Positions 9,000 through 17,623 of a stretch of DNA of 64,000 nt are shown here, piece after piece (positions within the stretch are counted from its first letter, which is position 1; the number at the start of each line of letters is the position of its first letter). The stretch lies in the NCBI RefSeq assembly GCF_030408375.1, contig NZ_CP046530.1, positions 1,674,001 to 1,738,000 of the forward strand. The letters run 5' to 3'. The notes under the pieces are model-generated. The model saw nothing but the letters and a program-made list of their open reading frames with translations, was not told the origin of the DNA and made no database searches. Origin of the DNA: Corynebacterium afermentans subsp. lipophilum (GTDB lineage Bacteria; Actinomycetota; Actinomycetes; Mycobacteriales; Mycobacteriaceae). A program made the translations under genes and the position numbers.

Positions 9000-10292
9000 T
9001 CACCTCCCAGTAGCTTTATCCAAGATCATTCTTAAGGTATCCGGTACTACTATGCTCTCTTCGTAATGAAGGGCTTTGGCAGGACCATCCCCGACCGCAA
9101 GACGTGTACGGTCTCGGCTAAGCTCGCACCAAAGCTCGGCCAGTGCTTCGGGGTCATTTGGTGGTACAACATCCCCCGCTTTTAGCTTTCGAATAATATC
9201 TGCTGTTTCACCTTGGATTGCACCGCTAATATGAATCCCTAGCTGAATCAACTCAAAGGTTTTGCTAGGGACAGCAGCTTTGAGTGGCTCCCAGTCCGCC
9301 AGATGAACCAGTGCGGTATCCGCCCACTCGTAATGGTCTGCCATTTCCTCAGCACCCAGACGTTGATAAATCCGAACAGGCAGCTCTGTTCCCCTGATCA
9401 TCGTCCGCAGCGCCGCACTAGTGGCGCCAGCCCCCACAAGGTGCAGTTCCACGGCGCACCCTCTAGCTTTCGCAATGCGAACAGCTTCGATTGCATTGGA
9501 TAGTTGCTGTGCGCGGCCAAGCGTCCCCGCATAGAGAACCCGAAGTTTGTCTCCAGTAGTCTTCGCTTCTTTTATCTCCGGAGTGGACCGCGGAGGAAAT
9601 ACATTGCGAATCGTCGCTAGATCGGGTTTCGGATCTAACCCGTTGCCGTCCATTCGCTCCGATAACCGCTGTTTAAGGTAATCAGACGTCAAAATCATCG
9701 CGGTGCTGTGCTCATAGCAAAACTGCAACGAAAGGTGCGTCAACTTGCTTACAAGCTGAAGCGGCCCCCACCGAAGCACTCGTTCACGCAACGATTTCCG
9801 TCCTGTTCCGGCATTCCACGACGAGCTATAATCAAGTAGGTCAGGCCAAGCGTCTCTCAAATCAATAATGTAGGGCCGATTGAAAATACACCCCACTAAG
9901 TAAGCTGCCATCGCGGTGGGCAACGCAGGCACAGTCCCGATGACTAGGTCCGGTCTAAAGCCATCTGACCGTCGCTGCCGAAAACTTGTTATCACTGTGC
10001 TGATCGCCACGTACCCCTGATTTAACGCGCGGTAAGTTAACGATTTACTAGAGGGCAAATACCCACAGCGCCATATTTTTTCGCCATCGGGGCCAACTTC
10101 GTAAACGGACTGTCGATCAAAGATCGAGTTGACGTAGTCCCTGAAGCTAAGTTCTCGGTTGTAGTGAGGGGGAGGTGCAACTACCACTACTTCGTGACCG
10201 AGATCTTTTAGATGGTTTGTCAGCCACGACCAACGTCGCTGAGGCACGCCATTTTCCGGCCACCAATACTGTGAAAGTACCAAAATACGCAA
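9000..10292 (-). CDS. GT4 glycosyltransferase, WbuB-like
   Basis: A 430-residue GT4 enzyme starting with RILVLSQYWWPENGVPQRR and ending with a donor domain containing LRVLYAGTLGRAQQLSNAIE, VELHLVGAGAT and AVPSKTFELIQLGIHISGAI. These patterns match WbuB-type N-acetylfucosamine/GlcNAc transferases of O-antigen clusters. The initiator is TTG at 10292, supported by GGAAGGA 8 bases before it. The gene begins only 39 bases after the 3' end of a tRNA on the same strand. An 11-base inverted repeat (10261-10271 and 10307-10317) would place the ribosome site and start in a hairpin loop, which could damp translation. Confidence 0.87.
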   Translation of the reverse strand: MRILVLSQYWWPENGVPQRRWSWLTNHLKDLGHEVVVVAPPPHYNRELSFRDYVNSIFDRQSVYEVGPDGEKIWRCGYLPSSKSLTYRALNQGYVAISTVITSFRQRRSDGFRPDLVIGTVPALPTAMAAYLVGCIFNRPYIIDLRDAWPDLLDYSSSWNAGTGRKSLRERVLRWGPLQLVSKLTHLSLQFCYEHSTAMILTSDYLKQRLSERMDGNGLDPKPDLATIRNVFPPRSTPEIKEAKTTGDKLRVLYAGTLGRAQQLSNAIEAVRIAKARGCAVELHLVGAGATSAALRTMIRGTELPVRIYQRLGAEEMADHYEWADTALVHLADWEPLKAAVPSKTFELIQLGIHISGAIQGETADIIRKLKAGDVVPPNDPEALAELWCELSRDRTRLAVGDGPAKALHYEESIVVPDTLRMILDKATGR

Positions 10293-10331
10293 GTGTATTG
10301 TCCTTCCAGTATTGGTGCGCAGGAACCACTG

Positions 10332-10405
10332 TGGGGCCAGCGGGGCTCGAACCCGCGACCAACGGATTATGAGTCCGTAGCTCTAACCGACTGAGCTATA
10401 GCCCC
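10332..10405 (-). tRNA. tRNA with CAT anticodon (Met elongator or Ile2)
   Basis: Read on the minus strand, 74 nt fold as a cloverleaf: acceptor GGGGCTA/TGGCCCC, D arm GCTC-AGTCGGTTA-GAGC, anticodon stem ACGGA/TCCGT with loop CTCATAA, T arm GCGGG-TTCGAGC-CCCGC, discriminator A. CCA is not encoded. A paired first base excludes the initiator. The TTGGTCGC junction and GGG-rich acceptor resemble tRNA-Ile2, whose C34 is modified to lysidine, but elongator Met cannot be excluded. It sits inside the glycan cluster between wecB and a glycosyltransferase, on the same strand, and may be the edge of an insertion. Confidence 0.97.
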
Positions 10406-10481
10406 TCGCTTGCGGGAAAGTATAGCCATGTGATTCTTCCCGTGATGAAATGCCCCCTTGACCTACTTGCCGGAGGAGTCT

Positions 10482-11612
10482 CTAACTATTCGCTATGAGC
10501 AAATTGTGGAGAGCGTCAGCAACCCGGTAGGAAGCTCTTCCTTCTCCATATGGGCTTGAAACGACAGACATCGACGCCCGCTCTTCCTCGTCATCCAGAA
10601 TTCGAGTAGCTGCCTCGACAATTCGGGTCGCGTCGGTACCTACTAAACGGACAGACCCAGACTGGAGCACTTCATGCCGTTCAGTCTTATCTCGCATAAG
10701 CAAGACCGGGATGCCTAATGCCGGCGCTTCTTCCTGCACCCCACCCGAGTCCGTAATCACCATCCAGCTTCGTCTCAACAGCGCTGTAAATTCCGGGTAG
10801 GGCAACGCATCGATCAGAAACACATTATCTTTGAGGGCGAGTTTTTGTTGAAACGTTTCTTTGATCAGCGGGTTGGCGTGAAGCGGAACCACAAAAGAGA
10901 CGTTACTGAATGTTTCGGCAAGTTGGTCTATTGCAGCGGCAATCTCCCCAAGTTTACCCAAATTTTCCCTTCTATGGGCCGTCACCAAGACGAATCTGGC
11001 GTCCTGATCAACGAGGTCCTTAACGCGGTCATCAGAAAATTCGACGTCCCATTCCGCAACTTCATAGAGGGCATCGATAACCGTATTTCCCGTTATAACG
11101 ATTTTTTCCTTGGGGATGCCTTCCGCAAGCAAGTTCTGTGCGGCATCTCCAGACGGTGCACAGTGTAGTTCAGCGGTCTGGCTAATTAACCGGCGGTTTG
11201 CTTCTTCAGGGAAAGGTGCACGAATATCCCCGGTTCGCAGCCCAGCTTCAAGGTGTACCACCTTTACTCCCCTGTTGAACGCCGCTAATGCGGAGGCGAA
11301 GGCAGTCGTTGTATCCCCTTGGACGAGAGCCAGTTGAGGTTCGACTTCCGCAAGGATGGAGTCAAGGCCACTAATCGTCGATGCCAAAAGTTGATTGAGC
11401 GTCCTCCCCGCAGGCATTGCTGGAAGTTCATGGTCAGCGTGAATGCCAAACCTCTCGACTATCGACGCAAGCAACTGCTGGTGCTGCGCCGTCGACACCA
11501 CGACTACATCTAAATCGTCGTAGGACTTCAGCCGACGGATGACCGGTGCAAGTTTGATGGCTTCTGGCCGTGTCCCATACACCACCATCACCTTCGGGTT
11601 TTCACTTACCAT
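10482..11612 (-). CDS. wecB: UDP-N-acetylglucosamine 2-epimerase (non-hydrolysing)
   Basis: Interconverts UDP-GlcNAc and UDP-ManNAc. The 376-residue length is normal for the family. Diagnostic motifs are VVYGTRPEAIKLAPVI at the N-terminus, GDTTTAFASALAAF, VHLEAGLRTGDIRAPFPEE (catalytic Asp/Glu/His region), ITGNTVIDAL, LVTAHRRENLG and TDSGGVQEEAPALGIPVL. It supplies the WecC substrate. It heads the minus-strand cluster; the start at 11612 has GGACGAGG almost adjacent, so the site is poorly placed. The gene is AT-richer than the housekeeping genes to its right, so the island boundary probably lies in the spacer at 11613-11737. Confidence 0.95.
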   Translation of the reverse strand: MVSENPKVMVVYGTRPEAIKLAPVIRRLKSYDDLDVVVVSTAQHQQLLASIVERFGIHADHELPAMPAGRTLNQLLASTISGLDSILAEVEPQLALVQGDTTTAFASALAAFNRGVKVVHLEAGLRTGDIRAPFPEEANRRLISQTAELHCAPSGDAAQNLLAEGIPKEKIVITGNTVIDALYEVAEWDVEFSDDRVKDLVDQDARFVLVTAHRRENLGKLGEIAAAIDQLAETFSNVSFVVPLHANPLIKETFQQKLALKDNVFLIDALPYPEFTALLRRSWMVITDSGGVQEEAPALGIPVLLMRDKTERHEVLQSGSVRLVGTDATRIVEAATRILDDEEERASMSVVSSPYGEGRASYRVADALHNLLIANS

Positions 11613-11668
11613 TCCTCGTCCAAGCTTTTCTTTCTCCGCTCAAAACCAATTGATTTCAAGCTGCCGGT

Positions 11669-11702
11669 GACTTCTTTGAACACTACCGGTAGTTGTGAAG
11701 TC
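11669..11702. promoter_or_regulatory. inverted repeat in divergent spacer between wecB and the 90-residue protein gene
   Basis: The spacer holds GACTTC and its complement GAAGTC flanking a perfect 12-base palindrome ACTACCGGTAGT (about 11682-11693). It lies about 60-90 bases upstream of wecB and 36-69 bases upstream of the plus-strand gene, a usual place for a regulator site. No known regulator consensus is recognised. Role is inference only. Confidence 0.4.
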
Positions 11703-11737
11703 AATGCGAACTTCCACTCCTAGATACACTAGCCACC

Positions 11738-12010
11738 ATGTACCAATACGTTGTCGGGGCCGCCGCCGGGTATGTGCTCGGCACGAAAGCCGGCCGGAAG
11801 CGCTACCATCAGATCGTCAACGCCGCGCAGGCTGTCGCTAACTCGCCGGTGACCAAGCAGGTCACGGCCTCTACTCGCCGAGCGATCGCGAACAAGATTG
11901 ATCCGGAGCCACGCATGCGCGAGGTCAAAGACCTGCGCAAGGGCAAGAAGCTCCGCGGCAAGTCCGACAAGCAGATCGAGGACACGATCTACGAGCCGGA
12001 TCAGGACTAG
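11738..12010 (+). CDS. small conserved actinobacterial protein, function unknown
   Basis: A 90-residue basic protein beginning YQYVVGAAAGYVLGTKAGRKRY, a short glycine-containing hydrophobic N-terminus followed by a charged, lysine-rich tail. The GYVLGTKAGRKRY pattern resembles the start of YtxH-like small proteins, which may touch the membrane. TACACT ends 7 bases before ATG 11738, so the message is probably leaderless. It ends 12 bases before the convergent ppx gene. I cannot assign a function. GC content returns here to the high level seen in the rest of the window. Confidence 0.75.
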   Translation: MYQYVVGAAAGYVLGTKAGRKRYHQIVNAAQAVANSPVTKQVTASTRRAIANKIDPEPRMREVKDLRKGKKLRGKSDKQIEDTIYEPDQD

Positions 12011-12022
12011 AGGCACCCACCC

Positions 12023-12946
12023 CTAGTCCTGAGCAAGGCCTGCGACAATGCCGTCGAGGATGTCCTTTTCACTGACGACGAAGCTGGTGGCGCCGGCTTC
12101 GCGCTCGAAGGCGTCTATGAGCTGCTCCACCACGGTGGAGCCGGAACCGATCACGTCGGCGCGGCCCGGGTGGACCACCGGGTTCTCACGACGTTGCGCT
12201 GCGGTCTTGGCGCGCAGGTCCGCGGTCACCTTGCGCAGCCGGTCGAAGGGGATCTCCGACATGTGGATGCGCTCGGGGTCGTAGGATTCCAGCCCCTGCG
12301 CTAGTGCGGAGAGTGTGGTGAAGGTGCCAGCGCAGCCAACGAATATTTGCGCATCTGCAAAAGGGACGGTGGACGCGGCCTCGGCGATTTTCTCGTCGAT
12401 AAATTTTCTTGCCTCGGCGGTCTCCTCCGCCGTGGGCGGGTCGGTGCGCATGATGCGCTCGGTAATGCGCACACACCCCATTTGGGTGGAGATGGCGTGG
12501 CCCTCCATGACAAACTCCGTCGAGCCGCCGCCGAGATCGATCACGCAGAATGGGCCCCGGGCCGAGTCGATGTCCGCGGTGGCGCCGGCGAACGACAGCG
12601 CCGCTTCCTCCTCGCCGGTGATGACCTCCGCGACTGCATTTGGCTGGATCTGGCCGAGCAGCTCGCGGGTCATGGCGAAAAACTCCTCGCGGTTGGCGGC
12701 GTCGCGCGTCGCGGAAGTGGTCACCATGCGCACGCGGGTGACGTTTTCGCGCTGCATCTCCTCGACATAGTCGGCAAGTGCCGCGCGGGTGCGCTCGATA
12801 GCCTCTGGCGCGAACTGGCCGGTCTCGTCGACACCCTGCCCAAGACGGACGATTGTATTGCGACGAGAGACCTCGCCGGTGTCGGTGTCGTGGATGAGTA
12901 GGCGGATGGAGTTTGTGCCGCAGTCCACGGCAGCCACGCGCGTCAT
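12023..12946 (-). CDS. ppx2: exopolyphosphatase, Ppx/GppA family
   Basis: A 307-residue sugar-kinase/actin-fold phosphatase with phosphate 1 motif VAAVDCGTNSIRLLI at the N-terminus, TSATRDAANREEFF, the catalytic ITGEEEAALSFAG, and phosphate 2 motif CVIDLGGGSTEFVM. This is the short two-domain form without HD domain found in actinobacteria, where it hydrolyses short-chain polyphosphate. It overlaps the upstream DUF501 gene by 4 bases, and the order eno-ftsB-DUF501-ppx is conserved in corynebacteria, so the four probably form one unit originally. The symbol follows corynebacterial usage. Confidence 0.93.
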   Translation of the reverse strand: MTRVAAVDCGTNSIRLLIHDTDTGEVSRRNTIVRLGQGVDETGQFAPEAIERTRAALADYVEEMQRENVTRVRMVTTSATRDAANREEFFAMTRELLGQIQPNAVAEVITGEEEAALSFAGATADIDSARGPFCVIDLGGGSTEFVMEGHAISTQMGCVRITERIMRTDPPTAEETAEARKFIDEKIAEAASTVPFADAQIFVGCAGTFTTLSALAQGLESYDPERIHMSEIPFDRLRKVTADLRAKTAAQRRENPVVHPGRADVIGSGSTVVEQLIDAFEREAGATSFVVSEKDILDGIVAGLAQD

Positions 12947-13515
12947 GCCAGCCCCTCCCCTGCTTCAGCGAGGGTGATGCCGAGGTCGTCGAGCGTGGGC
13001 CAGTCGGCAGGGATGGCGGTCCCACGCAGGTCGCCGTGCTCGGCGGCCAGGGCCACGGCTTCCGTGCCGAAACGGACGCGCTCCGGGCCTTCCGCAAGCG
13101 CGTAGGCGATGAGCACGTGGAGGCACTTCACACGCTCCGGCATACCGCCGCCGGAGAAGTCGGTGCCCAGGTCCTCAATGGCGTTGCGCTCGACGAGGAA
13201 GTGCTCGTGAGCGGCGAGGTAGTCGGCACGCAGGTCTTCCCCTTCGTCGCTGTCGGCGTTGAGGCGGTTTTCCATCCACTTCATCACCTGGGCGACCTCG
13301 AGGCGGGAAGCCTCGGCGGTCAGGCGGGGGTCTGTGAGGTAGTAGAGGGTGGGGAAAGGGGTGCCGTCGTCGAGTTTGGGCGCGGTTTTCACCACTGCGG
13401 GCTGGTTGTCCGGGGTGGTGTACGCGATGGCGAGCACGCCGCGCGGGGTGCGTCCGAGCTGCTCGGCAACGATCGCGAGTTGTTCGTCAGAGGGAGGAGT
13501 GTGCATGCGGGCCAT
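12943..13515 (-). CDS. DUF501 family protein
   Basis: A 190-residue protein of the DUF501 family. Visible features are QLGRTPRGVLAIAYTTPDNQ near the N-terminus and the cysteine-containing stretch MPERVKCLHVLIAYALAEGP. No signal peptide or membrane segment is seen. The family has no established activity; its constant place between ftsB/DivIC and ppx suggests a link to the cell envelope or phosphate metabolism, but that is only context. It starts 15 bases after the ftsB stop and overlaps ppx by 4 bases. Confidence 0.88.
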   Translation of the reverse strand: MARMHTPPSDEQLAIVAEQLGRTPRGVLAIAYTTPDNQPAVVKTAPKLDDGTPFPTLYYLTDPRLTAEASRLEVAQVMKWMENRLNADSDEGEDLRADYLAAHEHFLVERNAIEDLGTDFSGGGMPERVKCLHVLIAYALAEGPERVRFGTEAVALAAEHGDLRGTAIPADWPTLDDLGITLAEAGEGLA

Positions 13516-13530
13516 TGTCCCACATGCCGC

Positions 13531-14157
13531 CTACTGCGCTGGCGCGGGAGCTTCCGGTGCCGGCGCTTCGGGCGCAGGCACCTCGGGTGCGGGCCCCTCC
13601 GGAGCAGGGACTTCTGGCGCTGGTGCTTCGGGGGCGGGGGCGGGCGGAGCGTCGTCGATAGGCAGAAGCTCCTCGGCCGGGACCTCGCGCAGGGAATCCC
13701 ACATCACTTCCGGCCAGGTGCGGGTGTCGGGGATGTCGTCCTTGCCGGTGGTGATGGCCTCGGGGGCGGTCATGCGGGGGTCGATGATGCGCCAGGCGGT
13801 CTCGCCCTCCTCCATCACGCCGAGGCGGCGGCGGGCTTCCTGTTTGAGGAAGGCGTCGTCGTCGTACATGGCGATGTCGTCCTCGAGTGCCTTTTTCTGG
13901 GCCTCGAGGCGGGCGATGGATTCGTTGGCGCGGGCGATCTCGGCGCGGCCCTCGTAGAAGTTACGCAGCGGAGCCGCGATGGCCAGCAGCACGAGGATCA
14001 GCACAGCGATGAGGATGACCACGCTCGCCATGTCCTGCTTCGGGAATGCGATGGCCCTGCCGCGCTGCTTGCGGCGCGCGGCGCGCTCGGCGTTTTCCCG
14101 GTCGCGGCTGGCAACGGGGACCGTGCTGGGGCGGCGGGTGCGGGAGCGCTTCGTCAT
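13531..14157 (-). CDS. FtsB/DivIC-type septum formation initiator
   Basis: A 208-residue bitopic membrane protein: basic cytoplasmic N-terminus (TKRSRTRRPSTVP...), one membrane segment (MASVVILIAVLILVLLAIAA, about residues 47-66), then a coiled coil (EIARANESIARLEAQKKALE) and the QEARRRLGVMEEGE motif typical of FtsB/DivIC, which links early and late divisome proteins. The C-terminus is a run of Pro-Ala-Pro-Glu repeats (13531-13640), likely disordered outside the membrane. ATG 14157 is chosen because homologues begin near here, but the frame stays open upstream to about 14335 with good codon use, so a longer N-terminus or a fused remnant is possible. Confidence 0.85.
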   Translation of the reverse strand: MTKRSRTRRPSTVPVASRDRENAERAARRKQRGRAIAFPKQDMASVVILIAVLILVLLAIAAPLRNFYEGRAEIARANESIARLEAQKKALEDDIAMYDDDAFLKQEARRRLGVMEEGETAWRIIDPRMTAPEAITTGKDDIPDTRTWPEVMWDSLREVPAEELLPIDDAPPAPAPEAPAPEVPAPEGPAPEVPAPEAPAPEAPAPAQ

Positions 14158-14370
14158 AATCAGCAGATGATACGCCAGAGGCGAGATACGTTCGGGGATC
14201 TCACGGATAGTGGTGCGGCCGGCGTAGCGGGAGCGCAGGTCCTCCACCAGTTCGTTGAAGCGGGCCCGGGCGTTCGCGTCGTCGACGACGAACTTGCGGA
14301 TGCTCCGCAGCTCCGCCTCGAGGCATGATCCGCGGTCAGTTGATCATAAATAAATCGGATAGACACACGC

Positions 14371-15306
14371 TCAACTTTGTGCGCTTTCGCCCCAACACTG
14401 CCCACTCGGATTCCAATAAGATTCGCCGAGATCACCGGATAGCGCCGGATCCAGCACCTCGGAAACATACGACATCGCTGCCGGGAAGCTGCGGTATGCC
14501 TCGGGTAAACCGAAATAGGTCGCGGCGTGCGCAGAGTAGTTCTTCTCCCACGACGGTGGTGCCCACATCTCCGTCGGGGTCTCAATTCCCCTTCGCCGCG
14601 CTTCGTGCCGGCAAGCGCTTCCCAGCTTTTCCGCCGATATCGATTGTGTGAGCAAAATAGCGATGATGTCCGCCAGGTCGTGGTAACGGTTGCTATCCCC
14701 ACTGCGGTGTTCTTCCCTCATCGCGCAGATTTTGTCCGCGAGCTGCGATTCAATCGCAGTGGCGTAAACCGCAAACGGTTTAAGGCGCTCCGATGAGAGT
14801 TTGCCCAGCGTCGGATCAACTTCTACCCGTTCATGTGGTTCCTGCGTATGCCGCTGTTCGGTGAGGTCCAGGCTAAAGGCCTGGAACACAACGGCCCCCA
14901 TCATGGCGTCGAGCGAGACTTCGTAAGTTGGCCCTCTGTAGCCATCGTCACTACCTGTTCGCTTCTGCCGCACACTTCTCACCCTGTAACTCAGAGAACC
15001 CTGTCCGGGCCGTCGAGCAATCTCGTGCATCTCGGCTTCGATGCTCTCAAGCGGACCAAGCCGAGGAATGCGGGCCAAATCAACATCGGTGGTCGTACGT
15101 CCCTCACCATTTCGCATCAGCAGTGACGCCCCTCCTTTGAGCACCCACTCATCGGTTCCCGTCTGAAAGACTCGCTCCAGGAAACCCTCAAACGCGATCT
15201 GGTAGCGAATCAAATCGCTCGGCAGACCGCGATGCTTCGCTCTCTTCGCGATAGCTTGGTTGATCTTTCTCTGTCTTTCCTTGCTCTCGCGCCTACTTAT
15301 CACCAT
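14371..15306 (-). CDS. abiEii: AbiEii-type nucleotidyltransferase toxin
   Basis: A 311-residue protein with the AbiEii/AbiGii nucleotidyltransferase motif KGGASLLMRNGEGRTTTDVD (G-G/S then D-x-D, about residues 48-67) and a later LADKICAMREEHRSGDSNRYHDLADI block typical of the family. Members transfer nucleotides to RNA and cause reversible growth arrest in type IV toxin-antitoxin systems, some protecting from phage. ATG 15306 overlaps the end of the antitoxin gene by 14 bases, so translation is probably coupled. The pair sits between ftsB and eno, which are neighbours in other corynebacteria. Codon use is less GC-rich than in eno, consistent with acquisition. Confidence 0.92.
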   Translation of the reverse strand: MVISRRESKERQRKINQAIAKRAKHRGLPSDLIRYQIAFEGFLERVFQTGTDEWVLKGGASLLMRNGEGRTTTDVDLARIPRLGPLESIEAEMHEIARRPGQGSLSYRVRSVRQKRTGSDDGYRGPTYEVSLDAMMGAVVFQAFSLDLTEQRHTQEPHERVEVDPTLGKLSSERLKPFAVYATAIESQLADKICAMREEHRSGDSNRYHDLADIIAILLTQSISAEKLGSACRHEARRRGIETPTEMWAPPSWEKNYSAHAATYFGLPEAYRSFPAAMSYVSEVLDPALSGDLGESYWNPSGQCWGESAQS

Positions 15307-16129
15307 TGGGACGCCATTCCACAATCTCTTTCAGACGCTTTTCTAGAGGGTCCGACATGCGTTCCAAGTATGTAGCAATTGCCACAATGTTCTCTTGGAA
15401 TGCCTTCAACGTGCCCGCGTCGTAAAGCTCGTCCACCGTCAACCCGGTGCCGTGGACGAACCGGTTTCTCCGCTCGACGATATCTTCCACGGAAGACGCT
15501 TCGGCGCTGAGTTCGGAGACTAGCTGCATGCCCGTTTTCGCCCCGTAGGAACGAGCGGCCGGAGTCAGTTTCTCGGCGAGGTCGTCGATACGCACGTTTT
15601 CCTTCCGCAGAGCGTCCGCAACAAGGTCGGCCAGGTATCCCCTTTCGATCTTTTGTTCAGCCAGGTCGCCGACCGTCCTGGTAACACTTGTCACTGGCAG
15701 ACCGTTTACTGAGACGATGTCTGCCTCTGCAAGCTCCCGGCGAGTGTAGATACGGATCCCCTGCTGCCGCGTCTGCTTCGTGCCACCCGTTGAGAACGTG
15801 AGTTTCGGCGGAATCAAACGCCCAATGCCGTGGATGCGCGCCGCAGACTCGTGAGAGACCACGACGGGCCACTCATCCTCCCAGCGCTCGTCGATGAATT
15901 TCTTCGGCTCGAGCGACAACCACGCAGCACGAATTTCATCCTCGGGCCCAGCCTGGTGAGAAGGCAGCAGGTACACGCCATGTCGCGCTCGATCAAGGTC
16001 ACCCTTCTCTGCCAACCGCGACAGTTGCAGCCTTTCCACGCCCTCCCGGCCCGCCTGCGCCGTAGTCACGATCCCCCACTGGTCAGAGGCGACCGTTTCC
16101 AAGGTCGCCAGCACCTCCGCTTGCTTCAT
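15293..16129 (-). CDS. abiEi: AbiEi-type antitoxin and autorepressor
   Basis: A 278-residue protein with N-terminal winged helix (GIVTTAQAGREGVERLQLSR, then LDRARHGVYLLP) and the AbiEi core VVSHESAARIHGIGRLIPPK and VTSVTRTVGDLAEQ. In studied systems AbiEi counters AbiEii and represses its own promoter by binding inverted repeats. ATG 16129 is preferred because GGAGGGG precedes it; a GTG at 16144 would place that site inside the gene. Directly upstream are four copies of a GATACAA half-site over the promoter, which fits autorepression. Confidence 0.92.
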   Translation of the reverse strand: MKQAEVLATLETVASDQWGIVTTAQAGREGVERLQLSRLAEKGDLDRARHGVYLLPSHQAGPEDEIRAAWLSLEPKKFIDERWEDEWPVVVSHESAARIHGIGRLIPPKLTFSTGGTKQTRQQGIRIYTRRELAEADIVSVNGLPVTSVTRTVGDLAEQKIERGYLADLVADALRKENVRIDDLAEKLTPAARSYGAKTGMQLVSELSAEASSVEDIVERRNRFVHGTGLTVDELYDAGTLKAFQENIVAIATYLERMSDPLEKRLKEIVEWRPNGDK

Positions 16130-16142
16130 ATGCCCCTCCGTC

Positions 16143-16219
16143 ACTTTGTATCGTTTTCAGCTGACGATTGTATCACCTAGGACGATACAATCGTTAGTCT
16201 AAATTGATACAAACGTCAA
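16143..16219 (-). promoter_or_regulatory. abiE promoter with nested inverted-repeat operator
   Basis: Reading toward abiEi, TTGACG (16219-16214) and TAACGA (16196-16191) form a promoter with a 17-base gap. Over it lie four half-sites of the form GATACAA(T/A)CG: 16206-16215 and 16184-16194 in one direction, 16164-16174 and about 16143-16152 in the other. The inner two are a perfect 11-base inverted repeat (ACGATTGTATC) with a 9-base spacer. AbiEi proteins are known to bind paired inverted repeats at their promoters, so this is the likely operator. Confidence 0.75.
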
Positions 16220-16229
16220 GTAGTGCGAC

Positions 16230-16264
16230 CAAAAGAAGGCCCCGCGCCGAAAACGGGCGGGGCC
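16230..16264 (-). terminator. eno terminator
   Basis: Just past the eno stop, GGCCCCGC and GCGGGGCC form a GC-rich stem around an A-rich loop, followed on the minus strand by TTCTTTTGG. It ends eno transcription before the separate abiE promoter. One CGTCGATAGGC motif lies in this spacer at 16273, the only non-coding copy seen. Confidence 0.8.
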
Positions 16265-16288
16265 GAAGGTACGTCGATAGGCAGGTGC

Positions 16289-17593
<1,305 letters not shown>

Positions 17594-17623
17594 TTACCGC
17601 GTACTAGCTTAGCCCGGGGTTGG

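Noticed and set aside
13531-13640. CRISPR-like or tandem DNA repeat in ftsB
   Set aside because: The repetition is a Pro-Ala-Pro-Glu coding repeat with variable codons, not regular DNA repeats; no CRISPR array is seen anywhere.
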